Assembly (NCBI GenBank): GCA_016081115.2
Contig: CM071932.1
Span: 53,890,659-53,954,658 of the forward strand
Source: Rehmannia glutinosa
Lineage: Eukaryota; Streptophyta; Magnoliopsida; Lamiales; Orobanchaceae
Length of the DNA stretch: 64,000 nucleotides
Direction: 5' to 3'
How positions within the stretch are numbered: position 1 is the first letter of the stretch; each line of letters opens with the position of its first letter. A program made the translations under genes and the position numbers. The notes under the pieces are model-generated. The model saw only the letters and a program-made list of their open reading frames with translations, did not search any database and was not told the origin of the DNA. Below are positions 20,940-32,634 of this stretch, in pieces.

Positions 20940-21985
20940 TAATGTTCGGACGAAATTCCCCTTAGTAATAATAGTTTTAACATGTTTCAAATATTTGTAC
21001 CTCAATTTTGATTTTAGGTTCTTTATAGATTAGAAAATTATTTTAACTTATATTAATTTGAATAATTATTTAGTAACTTTAAGCAACTCAAATATTAAAG
21101 GTTTTTTAATAATAGATGAGTATATCTAATATACAAAACTATTGACCATAGAAATTACTTTGATTATTTGAATTCATATTAAAATATTAAATATCAAATT
21201 TTTCTTTTTTTAAGCTAAATGTGAATAAATATATTCTTGTATACTGAATACAATTCTTTTAATTACTAATAATTTATATTTCCAATATAATGATATCAGT
21301 AATATTTTAGTAAAGAAAAATAATACAATTATTTTTTTGGTGATATATAAATATTTTTAATGACTTACTAATGCTACATTTTGGACCATGAATCATACTA
21401 AATAAACCAAAAATAAATAAATGAATAGGTACCATATATATAACTAAATTAAGTCAAAGAAATATATTTATTCATCTTTTTTAAGATTGAAATTTTATTT
21501 AAATTATTAGTTAGTACTTTATTTTTCTTCATTCATCTTTTATATCAATTTTTTGGGTATTTTTTTTTTAAAGAGTTGGAAGAAGTGGTTGGAGGAGGGA
21601 GATAAATTTCAAATAAACTGAAAATTCGAAGTTCTAGCCATGATTAACAGTACCCTTGTAAAGGGTGTGCAATGTCGCCTGAGCTACAAGATCGTGTTAT
21701 TTTTTGTGTATTTATCATATCCAACTATTGCTTTAGTTTTTTAAAGATTGAATTATTTAATATACAATACTTTTCTTCGAATAACAAAGAATTTAACTCT
21801 AAACGTGGATACATTCAATTAAAAAAAATTATATAGATTAAATTTTATTCTGGGTATTTTTGGCATATATAACATTAAATTATTTAATTTAGGGGGCTAA
21901 GTGTAACAGTGGGAAGCTAAAGGGATATATGCTACAACGAACCAAGATTAGGGGGTGTCATTCTACTTTGCCCTAAATTATATTA
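20940..21985. mobile_element. AT-rich element ending GGGGGTGTCATTCTACTTTGCCC
   Basis: The interior (about 21200-21560) is similar to 34600-34880, and the right end GGGGGTGTCATTCTACTTTGCCC is like GGGGGTGTGATTATATTTCGCCC at 35083-35105 and the reverse of GGGCAAAATAGAATAACA at 41148. These are copies of one non-coding family. The left edge is uncertain. Confidence 0.5.
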
Positions 21986-23170
21986 TCTAATTACAAGTAT
22001 CTTCATTTATTTTTTTTCCATTTAAAATTAACTACAGAAAAAAGAGCATTTAGCGGCGGTTTCTATATTGTTTCGCGGCGGTTATAAACCGCCGCCAAGG
22101 CATTTCCCGACACTTATAAAATTGTCGCCTATACGTGTGTCGCGAGTGATTTCGTGGCGGTTTTTTGCAACTGCTGGAAAATGTGACGCTAAATTACAAT
22201 CTTCTTCAAATAATAATCTAGCGGCGGTTTATTTAGCGACACTTGCGAACCGCCGCTAATTTATTTGCCAAAATATATATTGGCGGTTTGTGACCGCCAC
22301 AATTGTTTGTCCAATGCATATGCTTAGTAATATGTTTATTAATAGTGGCGGTTATATATATATATATATTTGAAAATGATATATTTATTATAGCGGTTTT
22401 AAGAACCGCCACTAAATTGGCTTTGTTTAAAAAAAATATAAATATATTAGCAGTGGCAATTACAAATTACCACTAATATGTTTTCCAAAAGCTACTAGAC
22501 CTATATGCACTTTCATTCTTTGAAAATTAATTATAAGTCATACATTAATAACATTCAAAAGTCAAACATAACATTACAATTAAAAAAAAATCTCCTAAAA
22601 ACTAATGTTTCTTTATAAGAAAGATAATACAACATAAAAACAAAATTCATAGCACATTACAACAACATGAAGAAGAAAAAAAACTGGATTTGAATACAAA
22701 TATAATCTAAAATTTGCAGTATATTGCAGTCAAAAAGTTCCCAGTATTTAATCTCGATATATCGTTTCAAAACCGTGTTTACATATATCAATCCTAGCAG
22801 TCAAGCGAAAAAATAAGGATGTTGTACTACATATTGCAAATTTGCAATAACCATTTATTTAATTACATACTCAAGTTGTTAGCTATCATATTTTCACAAT
22901 CTCAGATGTACTAGCATGTCTATTTCGGGTCAAAAAATCAATCGAGACTACAGTCGAGCCGAGATAGCAACCACAACAAGAATGATTCCCCTATAAGATA
23001 TCGAATGGCTAACTCCCTTCTTAAACAAATCTACTAATCAATGCAGATGGAAAATCAAACATATATCAGGATTATTTCTTAATTTACAGAACACCCCTAT
23101 TGTTTAGGCTAATTACAAAAAAAAGAACTAAAGGTGTTTTAAAATTGCAAAAAAAAACCTTGAGGTTTAC

Positions 23171-23335
23171 CTGATTATAATTTAAAACCTCCTCCGAAGC
23201 ATGATCGTAAGCAGCTATTGTGCCAGCTGGTTGGCCACGAAAGTACACCAATGATCGTCGGAGGGCTTCCCAAGCGTCTGCAACCATTGGATGTGGCTCA
23301 AAAGAATTCCTAGCAGATGAGGCAGGGGTGTAAAC
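23171..23335 (-). pseudogene. Captured exon of a neutral/alkaline invertase
   Basis: The minus strand reads SSARNSFEPHPMVADAWEAL followed by RRSLVYFRGQPAGTIAAYDH and ASEEVLNYNQ, ending exactly at a splice donor (CAG|GTAAACC). This is the highly conserved first-exon block of plant cytosolic/organellar neutral invertases (GH100), which split sucrose. Only about 55 codons are present and the catalytic domain is missing, so no enzyme can be made. It lies inside the CACTA element at 22030-27937, which presumably picked it up with part of the following intron. Family identification is from memory of the conserved motif but is strong. Confidence 0.75.
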
Positions 23336-23486
23336 TCCTAGTCATTATTAGATGTGCATAGAGACATAGAGAATAGATACACAGAGATATGGTAAAACTC
23401 CTTAGTCAACTGTCTGATGTAAACTCCTAGATGTGCAAAGCAAACTGGTTTGTACAAATCAAAAAAATATGTTACAAGTCAACATA

Positions 23487-25420
23487 CAACAACAACAAAC
23501 AACAACAACAACAACAACAACAAACTAAGCCTTAATCCCACTACGTGGGGTCGGCTATACGGATCATATCGCGCCATCGTTTACGGTCATAAGCCATATT
23601 TTCGTTTATTTCTAGGTATAACATGTCATGTTTAATAGCTTCTTTCCAAGTCTTTTTAGGCCTACCTCTTCCTCTTTTGATTTGTGTGAGTGATTCTCTA
23701 CCTTCTAAACATCGCACAGGTGCATCTAAAGGTCTCCTATAAACATGTCCAAACCATCTTAATCGTGTTTCTCTAATTTTCTCGTCTATTGGTGCTACTC
23801 CCACTTTGTTTCTAAAGTGTTCATTTCTTATTCTATCTAATCTAGTGTGTCCGCACATCCATCTTAGCATTCTCATCTCTGCTACCCTCATTTTTTGTTC
23901 GTGTTCATATTTAGTCGCCCAACATTCTGCTCCATAAAGCATTGCGGGCCTTATGGCCGTTTTATAAAATTTTCCTTTCAATTTTAATGGTAGTTTACGG
24001 TCACAAAGGATAGAAGATGCACTCCTCCATTTATTCCAACCCGTCTGGATCCTATGTGGGACATCTTTATTGATTTCTCCGTTCTCTTCAATTATATATC
24101 CTAAGTATTTAAAACTCTTTGTTATACTCACTTCATGTCCATCAATTTTAACCTTCGTCTCATTGTTCCTGTTGTTTTTACTAAAGTGGCATTCCATGTA
24201 TTCTGTTTTAGCCCTACTTATAGTAAAACCTTTTGATTCTAGTGCTTCTCTCCAAACTTCCAATTTTGTATTTACTCCTTCCCTTGTTTCATCAATTAAA
24301 ACTATATCGTCCGCAAATAACATACATTCAGGGATGGATTTTTGTAAGTGTTTAGTGATTTCATCAATTATTAGGATAAAAAGGTACGGGCTTAGAGCAG
24401 ATCCCTGATGCAAACCTATAGTGTTTGGGAATTCACTAGATATTCCTGTTGGTGTCCTGATACATGTTGTTATACCATCATACATATCTTTTATGGCATC
24501 TATGTAGGCTATTTTTATTCCTCTTTTTTTCCAATACGCGCCACATTATATCACGGTTGACTCTATCGTATGCCTTTTCAAGATCAATAAAAACCATATG
24601 TAAATCTTATTTTCTCTCATTATATTGTTCACATAATCGTTTAATTAAGTGTATAGCTTCAATTGTGGATCTTCCTGGCATGAAGCCAAATTGATTATCT
24701 AATATACTAGTTTCATTTCTTATTCTTGCTTCTATAACTCTTTCCCATAGTTTCATTGTATGACTTATTAATTTAATTCCCCTGTAATTTGCACAATTTT
24801 GTATATCCCCTTTGTTTTTGTATATAGGTATCAATATACTTTTTCTCCATTCATCAGGCATTTTCTTAGTTTTTAGAATAACATTAAATAATTTAGTAAG
24901 CCATGATATTCCAACTCCACCTAAACATTTCCACGCTTCAATTGGTATATCATCTAGGCCAACTGCTTTGCCAGTTTTCATTTTGTTTAGTGTTTTTTCT
25001 GTTTCATGAAGTTGAATTATACGATAAAAGGTACGGTTTCTATTCAGTTCAGATTGGCCTAGTTCCCCTAATGTGACTTCATTCCTCTTCGGTTCATTAA
25101 AAAGATTATTGAAATACCTCCTCCATCGATCTTTTATGTCCTCGTCTTTCACTAAAATATTTTCATTCTCATCTTTTATGCATTTAATTTGGGTTAGATC
25201 TCTTGTTTGTTTTTCTCTAAATTTTGCTATTTTATATATATATATATCTTTCTCTCCTTCTTTAGTATCTAGTTTCTTATAGAAATCTTCATATGCCTTG
25301 GTTTTTGCTTCATATATTGCTCTTCTTACTTCTTTTTTGGCGTCTTTATATCTTTTAAGGTTTTCTTCGTTTTTACAGGAATACAATACTTTGTAACTAG
25401 TTCGTTTTTCCTTTACCTTT
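23487..25420 (-). mobile_element. 5'-truncated RTE-type non-LTR retrotransposon
   Basis: Encodes only reverse transcriptase and the downstream C-terminal part. The 3' end reads AGCCGACCCCACGTAGTGGG then AAGGCTTAGTTTG and a (TTG)n tail, the usual end of plant RTE elements. The endonuclease half is absent, as expected for 5' truncation during target-primed insertion. It interrupts the CACTA element. Confidence 0.8.
23541..25386 (-). pseudogene. RTE reverse transcriptase, disrupted
   Basis: Two frames: 25386-24485 and 24485-23541. RT motifs are seen in order: NYRGIKLISHTMKLWERVIE, GFMPGRSTIEAI, FIDLEKAYDRV (catalytic Asp), GLHQGSALSPYLF and the active site MLFADDIVLI. The C-terminal part has LKYLGYIIEE and MLRWMCGHTRLDRIRNE. 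The frame is broken by a TAA at 24607-24609 just before the DLHMVFIDLEKAYDRV motif (likely a CAA to TAA change) and by a one-base shift in an A-run at about 24525. Inactive. Confidence 0.8.
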
Positions 25421-25837
25421 AAAACGGAATACTACAACAGGTATAAAAGGTCAAACATATGATATCACTATGCCCAAAATATCACACTTCGAAATGGAAA
25501 CAAATAAAAAGTTAGTAACAGTATAAAAGGTAAAAAGAAATATTGATAACCAAAAATACTATGACCTTGTCCATCATGAAGATAAATTAAGAAAGCAGAT
25601 CAAAAGGTCCAATCTTTGCTACCAATGCAACATGTGTGTGAAACGTCCGTTTCTTATCCAAGCAGGCATGTATTTTATATCATGAGTAATTTAAGTACTT
25701 AGTAAATTAACACAGAAAGGCCACTTGAACTACCAAAATTTCGGGAATTAAGTTTTTCCAAATAATTAGTGGCAGTTGGCACAACCGCCGCTAAATACTT
25801 ATGCAGCCATGTCTTTGTATTTGGAGTATATCAATAC

Positions 25838-25933
25838 CTGAAGATGATAATTATGCAGCCAATCCAAGGTTTTAGGGAAAGATGTAGCTGAATAGATCCC
25901 CTGCCAGTTGAGAGCAACAATTACACTTTCAGC
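25838..25933 (-). pseudogene. Exon-like fragment with intact splice sites, unidentified
   Basis: The minus strand has ATGCAG|GCT...CAG|GTATTG around 32 open codons (AESVIVALNWQGIYSATSFP and a short Trp/His-containing rest). Canonical borders and a clean frame suggest a captured host exon of the CACTA element. I cannot name the source gene. Confidence 0.4.
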
Positions 25934-26695
25934 CTGCATGATGTGAAGCATATGTACAGGAATACTAAGTAGCTACTATTTGTAGTAATGTGTGTATAAC
26001 TAAACGGAAATAACTCTTGCAAGGGCAGCAAAATCTTTAGCGATCCTCAAAAGGAAATTGATTAAGAGGAGAGCAATGCAGTCACACCTTGGGTCCTTGA
26101 TCAGTGCACAAATTCTTCTTGAAGAAAGTACTTGAAGAAGAGACACACAATTATCAATTCAGGTTACTCAATTTTGAAAAATGGTAAATAGAAAAAGCAA
26201 AACAGAATTAACAACGGTGAAATATCTGACAATTGCTGCATCTTTTAATGAAAGATCATATGATTCTCAAATAGCAAACAGATTCCTTTAATTCATAAAT
26301 TGTAATAGTAATAAGAGAAAATACAATCATAGATTATTCCACTAATGAAAGATAATATGATTGATGCATCGCAACAATGTTAACAACAACATGAGGTGGT
26401 AAAGCATTCTTTTAGTGTATTTGTGCCTCAAATTAAAAGGTCGAATAAAAGCAATTAATTTTACAGTAGAATCAATAGTCTATTTCAACGGCTAGGACTA
26501 CAAAAAGTTCATTCAGTGAAAACAAAAGATATTATCTCTTTAAGTATTTTAAACACATCTGAATTATTAATAGTAGACTCTTAAAGAAAAAATATCAACA
26601 AAAAAAGGTCTGATAGTTATAACACAGCACATGAAACTTTAGTTGAAAAACTAAAAATATCATGAAAATAAATTAAGATGAATAATTTGTACACC

Positions 26696-26896
26696 TCAAT
26701 CATTTTCATGTATATTGTTAATATTATCTGGTCTTTCATTTGCACTCTCAACTTCATTGGTTATCCCATCATCCAATTCCTCTCTTGTTAAAAGCAAATT
26801 TTTAATGTCATTTGAAAATATAAGGTTTTGGTTGTTTTTTGAAACCGAAGCAATATCAAATATGCTATTGTCTTCATTTTCACCTCCTAGACTCAT
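26696..26896 (-). CDS. Unidentified 66-residue acidic ORF in the CACTA element
   Basis: MSLGGENEDNSIFDIASVSK onward, rich in Asn, Asp and Glu, no recognised domain. It might be an exon of cargo or of a decayed transposon gene. Weak support. Confidence 0.15.
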   Translation of the reverse strand: MSLGGENEDNSIFDIASVSKNNQNLIFSNDIKNLLLTREELDDGITNEVESANERPDNINNIHEND

Positions 26897-27945
26897 AGAG
26901 ACACAAAATTGGTAGTCAAAACCTTACAAAACAGATCATTGACTATAATTTCCACAGATCATGACTATGAACTCATAAGCAGTACACTATCATCAAAATA
27001 CCCAAACTAGAATAGATCAATCTATATTACCTGCATATAAACTAGTCAACATCCATAAGCTAATTACATGTAAATGTTGCCAACAAACTTCTTCATGGGA
27101 GCTTCAAATCAATATCATCCTAGCTCCTATAAGCAAGAATACAAGGAGCACATCCAAGTACCAATACCTCACTAATACAGAGTTAAAAGATAAAAACCCT
27201 AGCAGCTAATGAAATTTCAAACACATAAATTAAATCAAGTAAATTATAAAATAATGAGAAATAATCAATAGGAATTGAAAAACTAAAATTAATAGTTACC
27301 GCCGGTGACGAGCAAAAATGCTTCTGCAAGTGGATCATGACTGGAGTGCTCTGAAAGTGGAAGAAGGTTGTTGTCCTAGGCGGCTAATGACTGGAGCGGT
27401 GAGCATTAAGCATCAGAAAGTGTCTCTGGCGGACGGCGGCGACAGCGGGGTAAGGGCAACGGGAAGAGAGAAAGTGAGAGAGAGAGAGGATCCGTAGCGA
27501 CTACGCCGACTAGAGATAACAGGGAGAGAGAATGTAATTTGGTATTTCTATTTTATTTTCTTTTTTTCAATTGTATTTATTGTTTCTACTTTCATATTCT
27601 AAGTTTTAGTTGCATGCCTGCATCAGATTATAACTGAAATAATATCGGCATTTTTTTGCTAAACCGCCACTATGTTTAGCGTAAATATTATACTTGAAAT
27701 CATTGCGGCGGTTCAAACCGTTGCTACATTTACAAGAAGTGTTTTGGCAAAACTATTGTGGCGGTTTCATAAACTGCCACAATATAACCGCCCCTATAAT
27801 TTCTCCAATTAAAGTTCTTAAATTATTTAGCGGCGGTAAGTGTAATTGTCGCTATATAAGTATTAATACTTATTTAGAGGCGGTTATTCAATACCGCCGC
27901 TAAATTTATGTCGCTAAATAATAATTTTTTTGTAGTGATTATTTA

Positions 27946-28181
27946 ACTTGTCCTAGGGGATGGCAAAATCACCGCGGGGAACCATCCCCGTTGGTACCCG
28001 AATAAATTGGGACGGGGAATCCCCGATTAATTCGGGGATGGGAGCGGGGATGGGGATTCCCCGCTTTTCTAAAACCGGGGATGGGACGGGGATGGTATTT
28101 ATATCCCCGTCACATCCCCGTCCCCGTCCCCGCCCCCGATTAGATGAAACGGGGATTCCCCGTACTCGTCCCCGTTCACCG

Positions 28182-28228
<47 letters not shown>

Positions 28229-28708
28229 TATATATTATTAATAGTCTACTAAAAAATAGTTGTTAGTGAGAAGGATTTATGTTTATATTTTTTTATTTTA
28301 TTAAATTGTAAAATTAAACCCTAAAAATTATGTGTTTTATATTGTAATGATTTTTAATTTTTAAAATTACAAGACTTTGTATTTTAAAAATTGTTGTATT
28401 TAACTCAATTTGTTAAAGTATTTTATATAGTGGAGTTATTATAAGATTGGCTAGTGATTCATGATATTTTTTATCTAATTTAATTATTAATTATTTTATG
28501 TAAAAATATATTTTTATATTAATAAATACAAAACGGGGACCCGAATCCTCATGGGGACCCCGTTCCCCGAACGGGGATTCCCCATCCCCGTACCAGATGC
28601 CTAAAACGGGGAATGACATGGGGATGGTATTTGAAATGGGATTCGGGGACGGGGATGGTATGTCCCATACCAGCCCCGTCCCCGCCCATTGCCATCCCTA
28701 ACTTGTCC
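27946..28708. mobile_element. hAT-type MITE with GGGGA-rich arms
   Basis: The element is 27954-28700, ends TAGGGGATGGCAAA and (reverse) TAGGGATGGCAATGGG. The 8-bp TSD ACTTGTCC (27946-27953 and 28701-28708) is perfect, which fits the hAT superfamily. Arms are reiterated CGGGGATGGGGAT / ATCCCCGTCCCC; the middle is AT-rich with a (TA)n run. No coding capacity. Confidence 0.85.
28184..28225. repeat. (TA)n microsatellite
   Basis: About 21 TA units inside the hAT-type MITE. Confidence 0.95.
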
Positions 28709-29091
28709 CCATGTGTAAAAGGAAAACAAATAGAATATTATGAATTTTTTTCTTAAATTTAAACTATGAGATAACTAAATAAATTTTATAAAAGGAAAAC
28801 TATGAAAGAAATTAGAAGTTTATATGAAATTGTTTTCTTTAACTATTAAAATATTAGATAAATAAAAACATTTCTCTAGAAGGAAATATAAAAAAAAAAT
28901 AGACCTTTTTAATCAGCTTTTAAATTAAAACCAAAAAAATAGTTGATAATATAAAAAGGCCAAAAACGATAAGTACCACATTAGTGTTTAGATTGATATC
29001 TAGCTTCAAAAAGAGTATACAATCTTTTGTACTCAACAAGAATTAAGCTTCAGAAATAATTAAGGGATAAAAATTTAGAAAAATGTTGGAA

Positions 29092-29138
<47 letters not shown>

Positions 29139-29480
29139 CTTTTATAATTATCGTCTAATTGTTTTTACCATATACGTTGTAGTAAATTTGAATTTAAAAT
29201 AGTTGCTTAATGATTAAATACTTCTAAAAGTTTGAGTGTTCTTTTCTAGGAAGACTTGGGTAATATGATGAGATATGTCAAATCTGTCATAATATTATAA
29301 TAATCTAATTTCGATCGGATGGAATTTTCTATTTCATGATGGTATTTCATCTCATATTCCACCCACGGACGGATGATTGACACGTGCATAGAAGTTACCA
29401 TATTTAGATGATTTGAAACAAACAATCGAAACAATTGGGTCAAAGGTTAGCCAAATCATTTAAAATATGGGTATACTCTT
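28709..29480. other. AT-rich intergenic DNA
   Basis: No gene seen. It contains a (GA)n run and short ORFs without domains. Confidence 0.4.
29093..29134. repeat. (GA)n microsatellite
   Basis: About 21 GA units. Confidence 0.95.
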
Positions 29481-29509
29481 TTTTGTGCAGTGGATAACTC
29501 CTTGTCCCG

Positions 29510-29790
29510 TTGTCCGTGCGCCTCTAAGTTACACTCAACCTATGTCCGACATTCGACCGGCATTCGACCATCTCGACTATAGTCTATAAATGATAGCCCG
29601 AAACCTACAACCCCTTCTCACCCATGCATCTCGCAGGTGACACTCTACCTACGCCCCGACATTCGACCATCTCAATTACAAATGATAGCCCTGAAACCCA
29701 CAACCCTTTCTCACGGGCTTTAGCTCAGACTTCGACAGACCACTCGCGTGAATGCTCTCGACCCATCCAGGCATTGAGGTCCACTCGCGA
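29510..29790. repeat. Diverged direct duplication with CGACATTCGACC
   Basis: Two related blocks: 29545-29625 and 29650-29720, each with CGACATTCGACC(GG), a following CATCTC, AATGATAGCCC and ACCCACAACCC-like text. GC content is higher than in the surroundings. Origin unknown; possibly an LTR fragment. Confidence 0.4.
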
Positions 29791-29898
29791 GCCCACAACA
29801 TGTTAGTTCGTGCTCTAGAAATAAGACAAATATTATATTACGTTATTCGTTATTCTGAGATAAATTGTTCATTTTTTTATATACGTATATATTATCAA

Positions 29899-30182
29899 GT
29901 GGAGATGGATAGCACCGACGTAACTTTGGTATTAATTTCCTATCTGGGGAGAATTATGGATGATCTAGCTCTAAGCAAAGATTTCATCACAATTTCCTTT
30001 GCCTACATTAATAGGCAAGCCAATAATTTGGCTCATAATACTGCTCAACATGCTTTTTTTTCCAATTTGCAACCACTTCTTTATGTCTGAACATGTTCGA
30101 TCGTAAACATTGTTTCTGCTGAGGCTATTGCCTCACCCCATTAATGACAAAGTTTCGTTTCTTCTCAAAAAAAAAAAAAAAT
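29899..30182 (+). pseudogene. L1-type LINE 3' end (RNase H C-terminus) with poly(A)
   Basis: The frame ending at 30090 has VEMDSTDVTLVLISYLG and a later INRQANNLAHNTAQHA, the pattern of the RNase H-like domain (RVT_3) at the end of plant L1 ORF2. A TTATTAATGACAAAGTTTCG-like 3' UTR style and a poly(A) run at about 30166-30180 follow. Strong 5' truncation; inactive. Confidence 0.6.
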
Positions 30183-30251
30183 AAAAGAAGTATACATCTT
30201 TAACAGAAAAATTAGGTGAAAATTTTAAACAATTCTGCAAATTCAAAGAAG

Positions 30252-31146
30252 TTTGCATGCAAGGGCGGAGGGAGGGGGGTCAATCAGGGTCGGACCTGTG
30301 ATTCATAAGGCCATAGGCGAGATTCTAAAAATGGGCCCTCTGAAGCACAACACTTAGGGGTAAAAACGCCAATAAGGCAATAATATTTCAACTAATAATC
30401 TAATTTCAACTAATAATCTAATAAAAAGTAGTACATAGTAGGATAAACTTGACATATATTTAGGAGACATTTTCCTGCACAAGTGATGTGATATATAAAT
30501 TTTTAAATGACAATATATTTGATATATTAATTTTATATGCATTTCGAACTACATCAAGATTTGTAAAATTGTACCAAATCAACCAATTAACATAATATAA
30601 TTTGGTGTAATACATTCCAAAATCAAGCAACAACTTGTCTGTTTATGCACTAGCCACTAAATACTAATCACATGACAAATCACAAATGAAAACTTATTAT
30701 AAATTGGCTAGAGTTTGGCCCAACTAATTTTGTGGGTTTTAATCTACAAAAATAATAGAAATTAAAACTTTGAATATTTGAAATATTAAAATAATTTGGA
30801 GATTAAATGAGAATTGTTCTGTTGGCTGTACGTTTTACAAAGGTTTCGGACTTAATTTATATTTGGTGGGTTAAATAAAATGGGCCTACTAAAGTAAAAA
30901 AATAAATAAATTGGGCCCCCAAAAATTTGGGGCCCTAGGCCCCAGCCTCTTGGGCCTTTACCCAAGTCCGGCCCTGGGGTCAATCTGGGCCCGCCCCTTC
31001 CCCCATTTCTTAAAAAAATCTACACTATAGATATTTCTTTTTAAATTTTTTTCAACAAAAATTTATATGAATTTTTTATCCGGCGCAATTCATGTTCGTG
31101 TATCGGACCACACTAAATATTTCCTCGCTCCACCCTTGCTTGCATG
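30252..31146. mobile_element. Outer hAT-type MITE, CAAGGGCGGAG ends
   Basis: The element is 30260-31138 with ends CAAGGGCGGAGGGAGG and (reverse) CAAGGGTGGAGCGAGG. 8-bp TSDs TTTGCATG (30252-30259) and CTTGCATG (31139-31146) differ by one base. It contains a second hAT-type element at 30285-30976. Confidence 0.75.
30277..30984. mobile_element. Inner hAT-type MITE, CAGGGCCGGAC ends
   Basis: The element is 30285-30976 with ends CAGGGTCGGACC and (reverse) CAGGGCCGGACTTGGG. The 8-bp TSD GGGTCAAT (30277-30284, 30977-30984) is perfect and consists of sequence of the outer MITE, proving nesting. No coding capacity. Confidence 0.85.
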
Positions 31147-31262
31147 TAAAAGGCACATGCTAAATTGTAATAAATTTTGTAATTCCTCACACACACGAAA
31201 AAATTATCGTCCTTAAATTCCTAACACAAATTCACCAAAACTACCAATTAAAATGACAAAGA

Positions 31263-32448
31263 TTTATATAGGACCATCTCACGGATCTCTATCCGTGAGG
31301 CGGGTTCGGTCGGTCAAGTAAAAATAAAGACCGCGGGTCAAAAGGGCGTGAGTCAACAAAAAGTCAATTGTCCGCAAAAAATATTCCAGTAATGCTTTTT
31401 GAGAAGAAAGTAATAGTTTTAAGACAAGTAATACTTTCGAACAATAAAATAATACTTTAATTAGGAACATGTAATACTTTTGACACAAAAAGTGGTACTC
31501 ATTATTAAAAATGGTGCTGAAGATGATTGATATTTTGTAGTTTAACAAGTAATATTTTTCACTTAAATATTTAATATGTGTAATATTTCCACTTAAATGT
31601 GTAATACTTTTCACTTAAAACTCTAATATTTTTTAGTTCAACATGTATATTTTGTAGTTCAATATATAATAACTTTCTCTTAAATGTGTAATATTTTTCA
31701 TTTAAAACTATAATACTTTTAAGTTCAATATGTAATATTTTTTACTTAAGACTCTATATATTTCGAGTTCAAAATTTATTACTTTTCAAATTCAAATTTG
31801 CCATACTTTCCACTTAAAACCACAATACTTTTCAATTGAAATGTGATACTTTTCAGTGGTAGTTTTCAACGATATTTTCCTTTTTCCTCTTTTTTCTTTT
31901 TTTTTTCCCCTTCGACTTCTCCTTCATTTTTTTCTGTATTTTTTCTTTTCCCTTCATTTTGTGGCAAAACCAAAGTAACAAGAGAATTAAAAAAGATTCA
32001 TATTGGAAACTTAAAATCTCCATTAATGGAGTATCACGCCCTCGTGAGCCATTAGCTTCTTCTCTACAGTTGAATGTGATTTTCTACTTCCCTTGTCAGA
32101 TCCACGATCACATTTTGCTCATTGGGGCCCTGATACATCCTCCTTTGAATGATTACATTCACATATGTACAAATGCCCTAGCTTCAGCACCATATTTAAC
32201 ATATTGTATCATTTTTTTAATCAAAAGTATTACATTTTTCAAATAAAAGTATTACTTTTGTACTCAAAAGCATTACTTGCCTCAAAAGTATTACTTTTTC
32301 GTCAGAAAGTATTACCGCTCGAATTTTGGCAGACTGTTGACTTTTTGTTGACCACAAATCCACTGTTGACCCATGAATTGTATGTTGACTGGATCCCAAC
32401 TGACCCATCTTACGGATAGAGATCCGTGAGACGGTCTCACAAGAGACC
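31263..32448. mobile_element. TIR element with hairpin ends and AAGTAATACTTTT subterminal repeats
   Basis: The left end TATAGGACCATCTCACGGAT and the reversed right end GAGACCGTCTCACGGATCTC match, and the similarity continues for about 100 bases (GTCAACAAAAAGTCAA in both). Each end folds into CTCACGGAT-CTCT-ATCCGTGAG. Inside both ends lie many AAGTAATACTTTT-type repeats. The centre (31860-32200) has no recognisable gene. No TSD could be fixed. Superfamily unassigned; a Mutator-like element is one possibility. Confidence 0.65.
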
Positions 32449-32634
32449 TTCTAAATTAAAATTGCAATTTTGTCAACATAACATTATTCATACAAATTGA
32501 ATGGACTCGTATATAAGTTGAAAATCCTTCTCCAAATTCACCAATTCAAATATCAATCTTATTATAATAAATTTATTAAGAAATAATTAAAAAAACTTCA
32601 ACAATTCCATTAACCAAAAGATAAAGGCAAAAAC

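Larger units (their letters stand above)
22030..27937 (+). mobile_element. CACTA transposon with captured gene fragments and a LINE insertion
   Basis: Left end AACTACAGAAAAAAGAGC (a decayed CACTACAAGAAAA), right end TTTTTTTGTAGTG. A 3-bp TSD ATT flanks it (22027-22029 and 27938-27940), the expected length for CACTA. Both subterminal regions (22050-22480 and 27640-27910) are packed with GCGGCGGTT / AACCGCCGC repeats. No transposase was recognised. The 5.9-kb copy includes a host invertase exon (23171-23335), another exon-like piece (25838-25933) and an RTE LINE (23487-25420), so it is a non-autonomous gene-carrying element. Confidence 0.8.
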
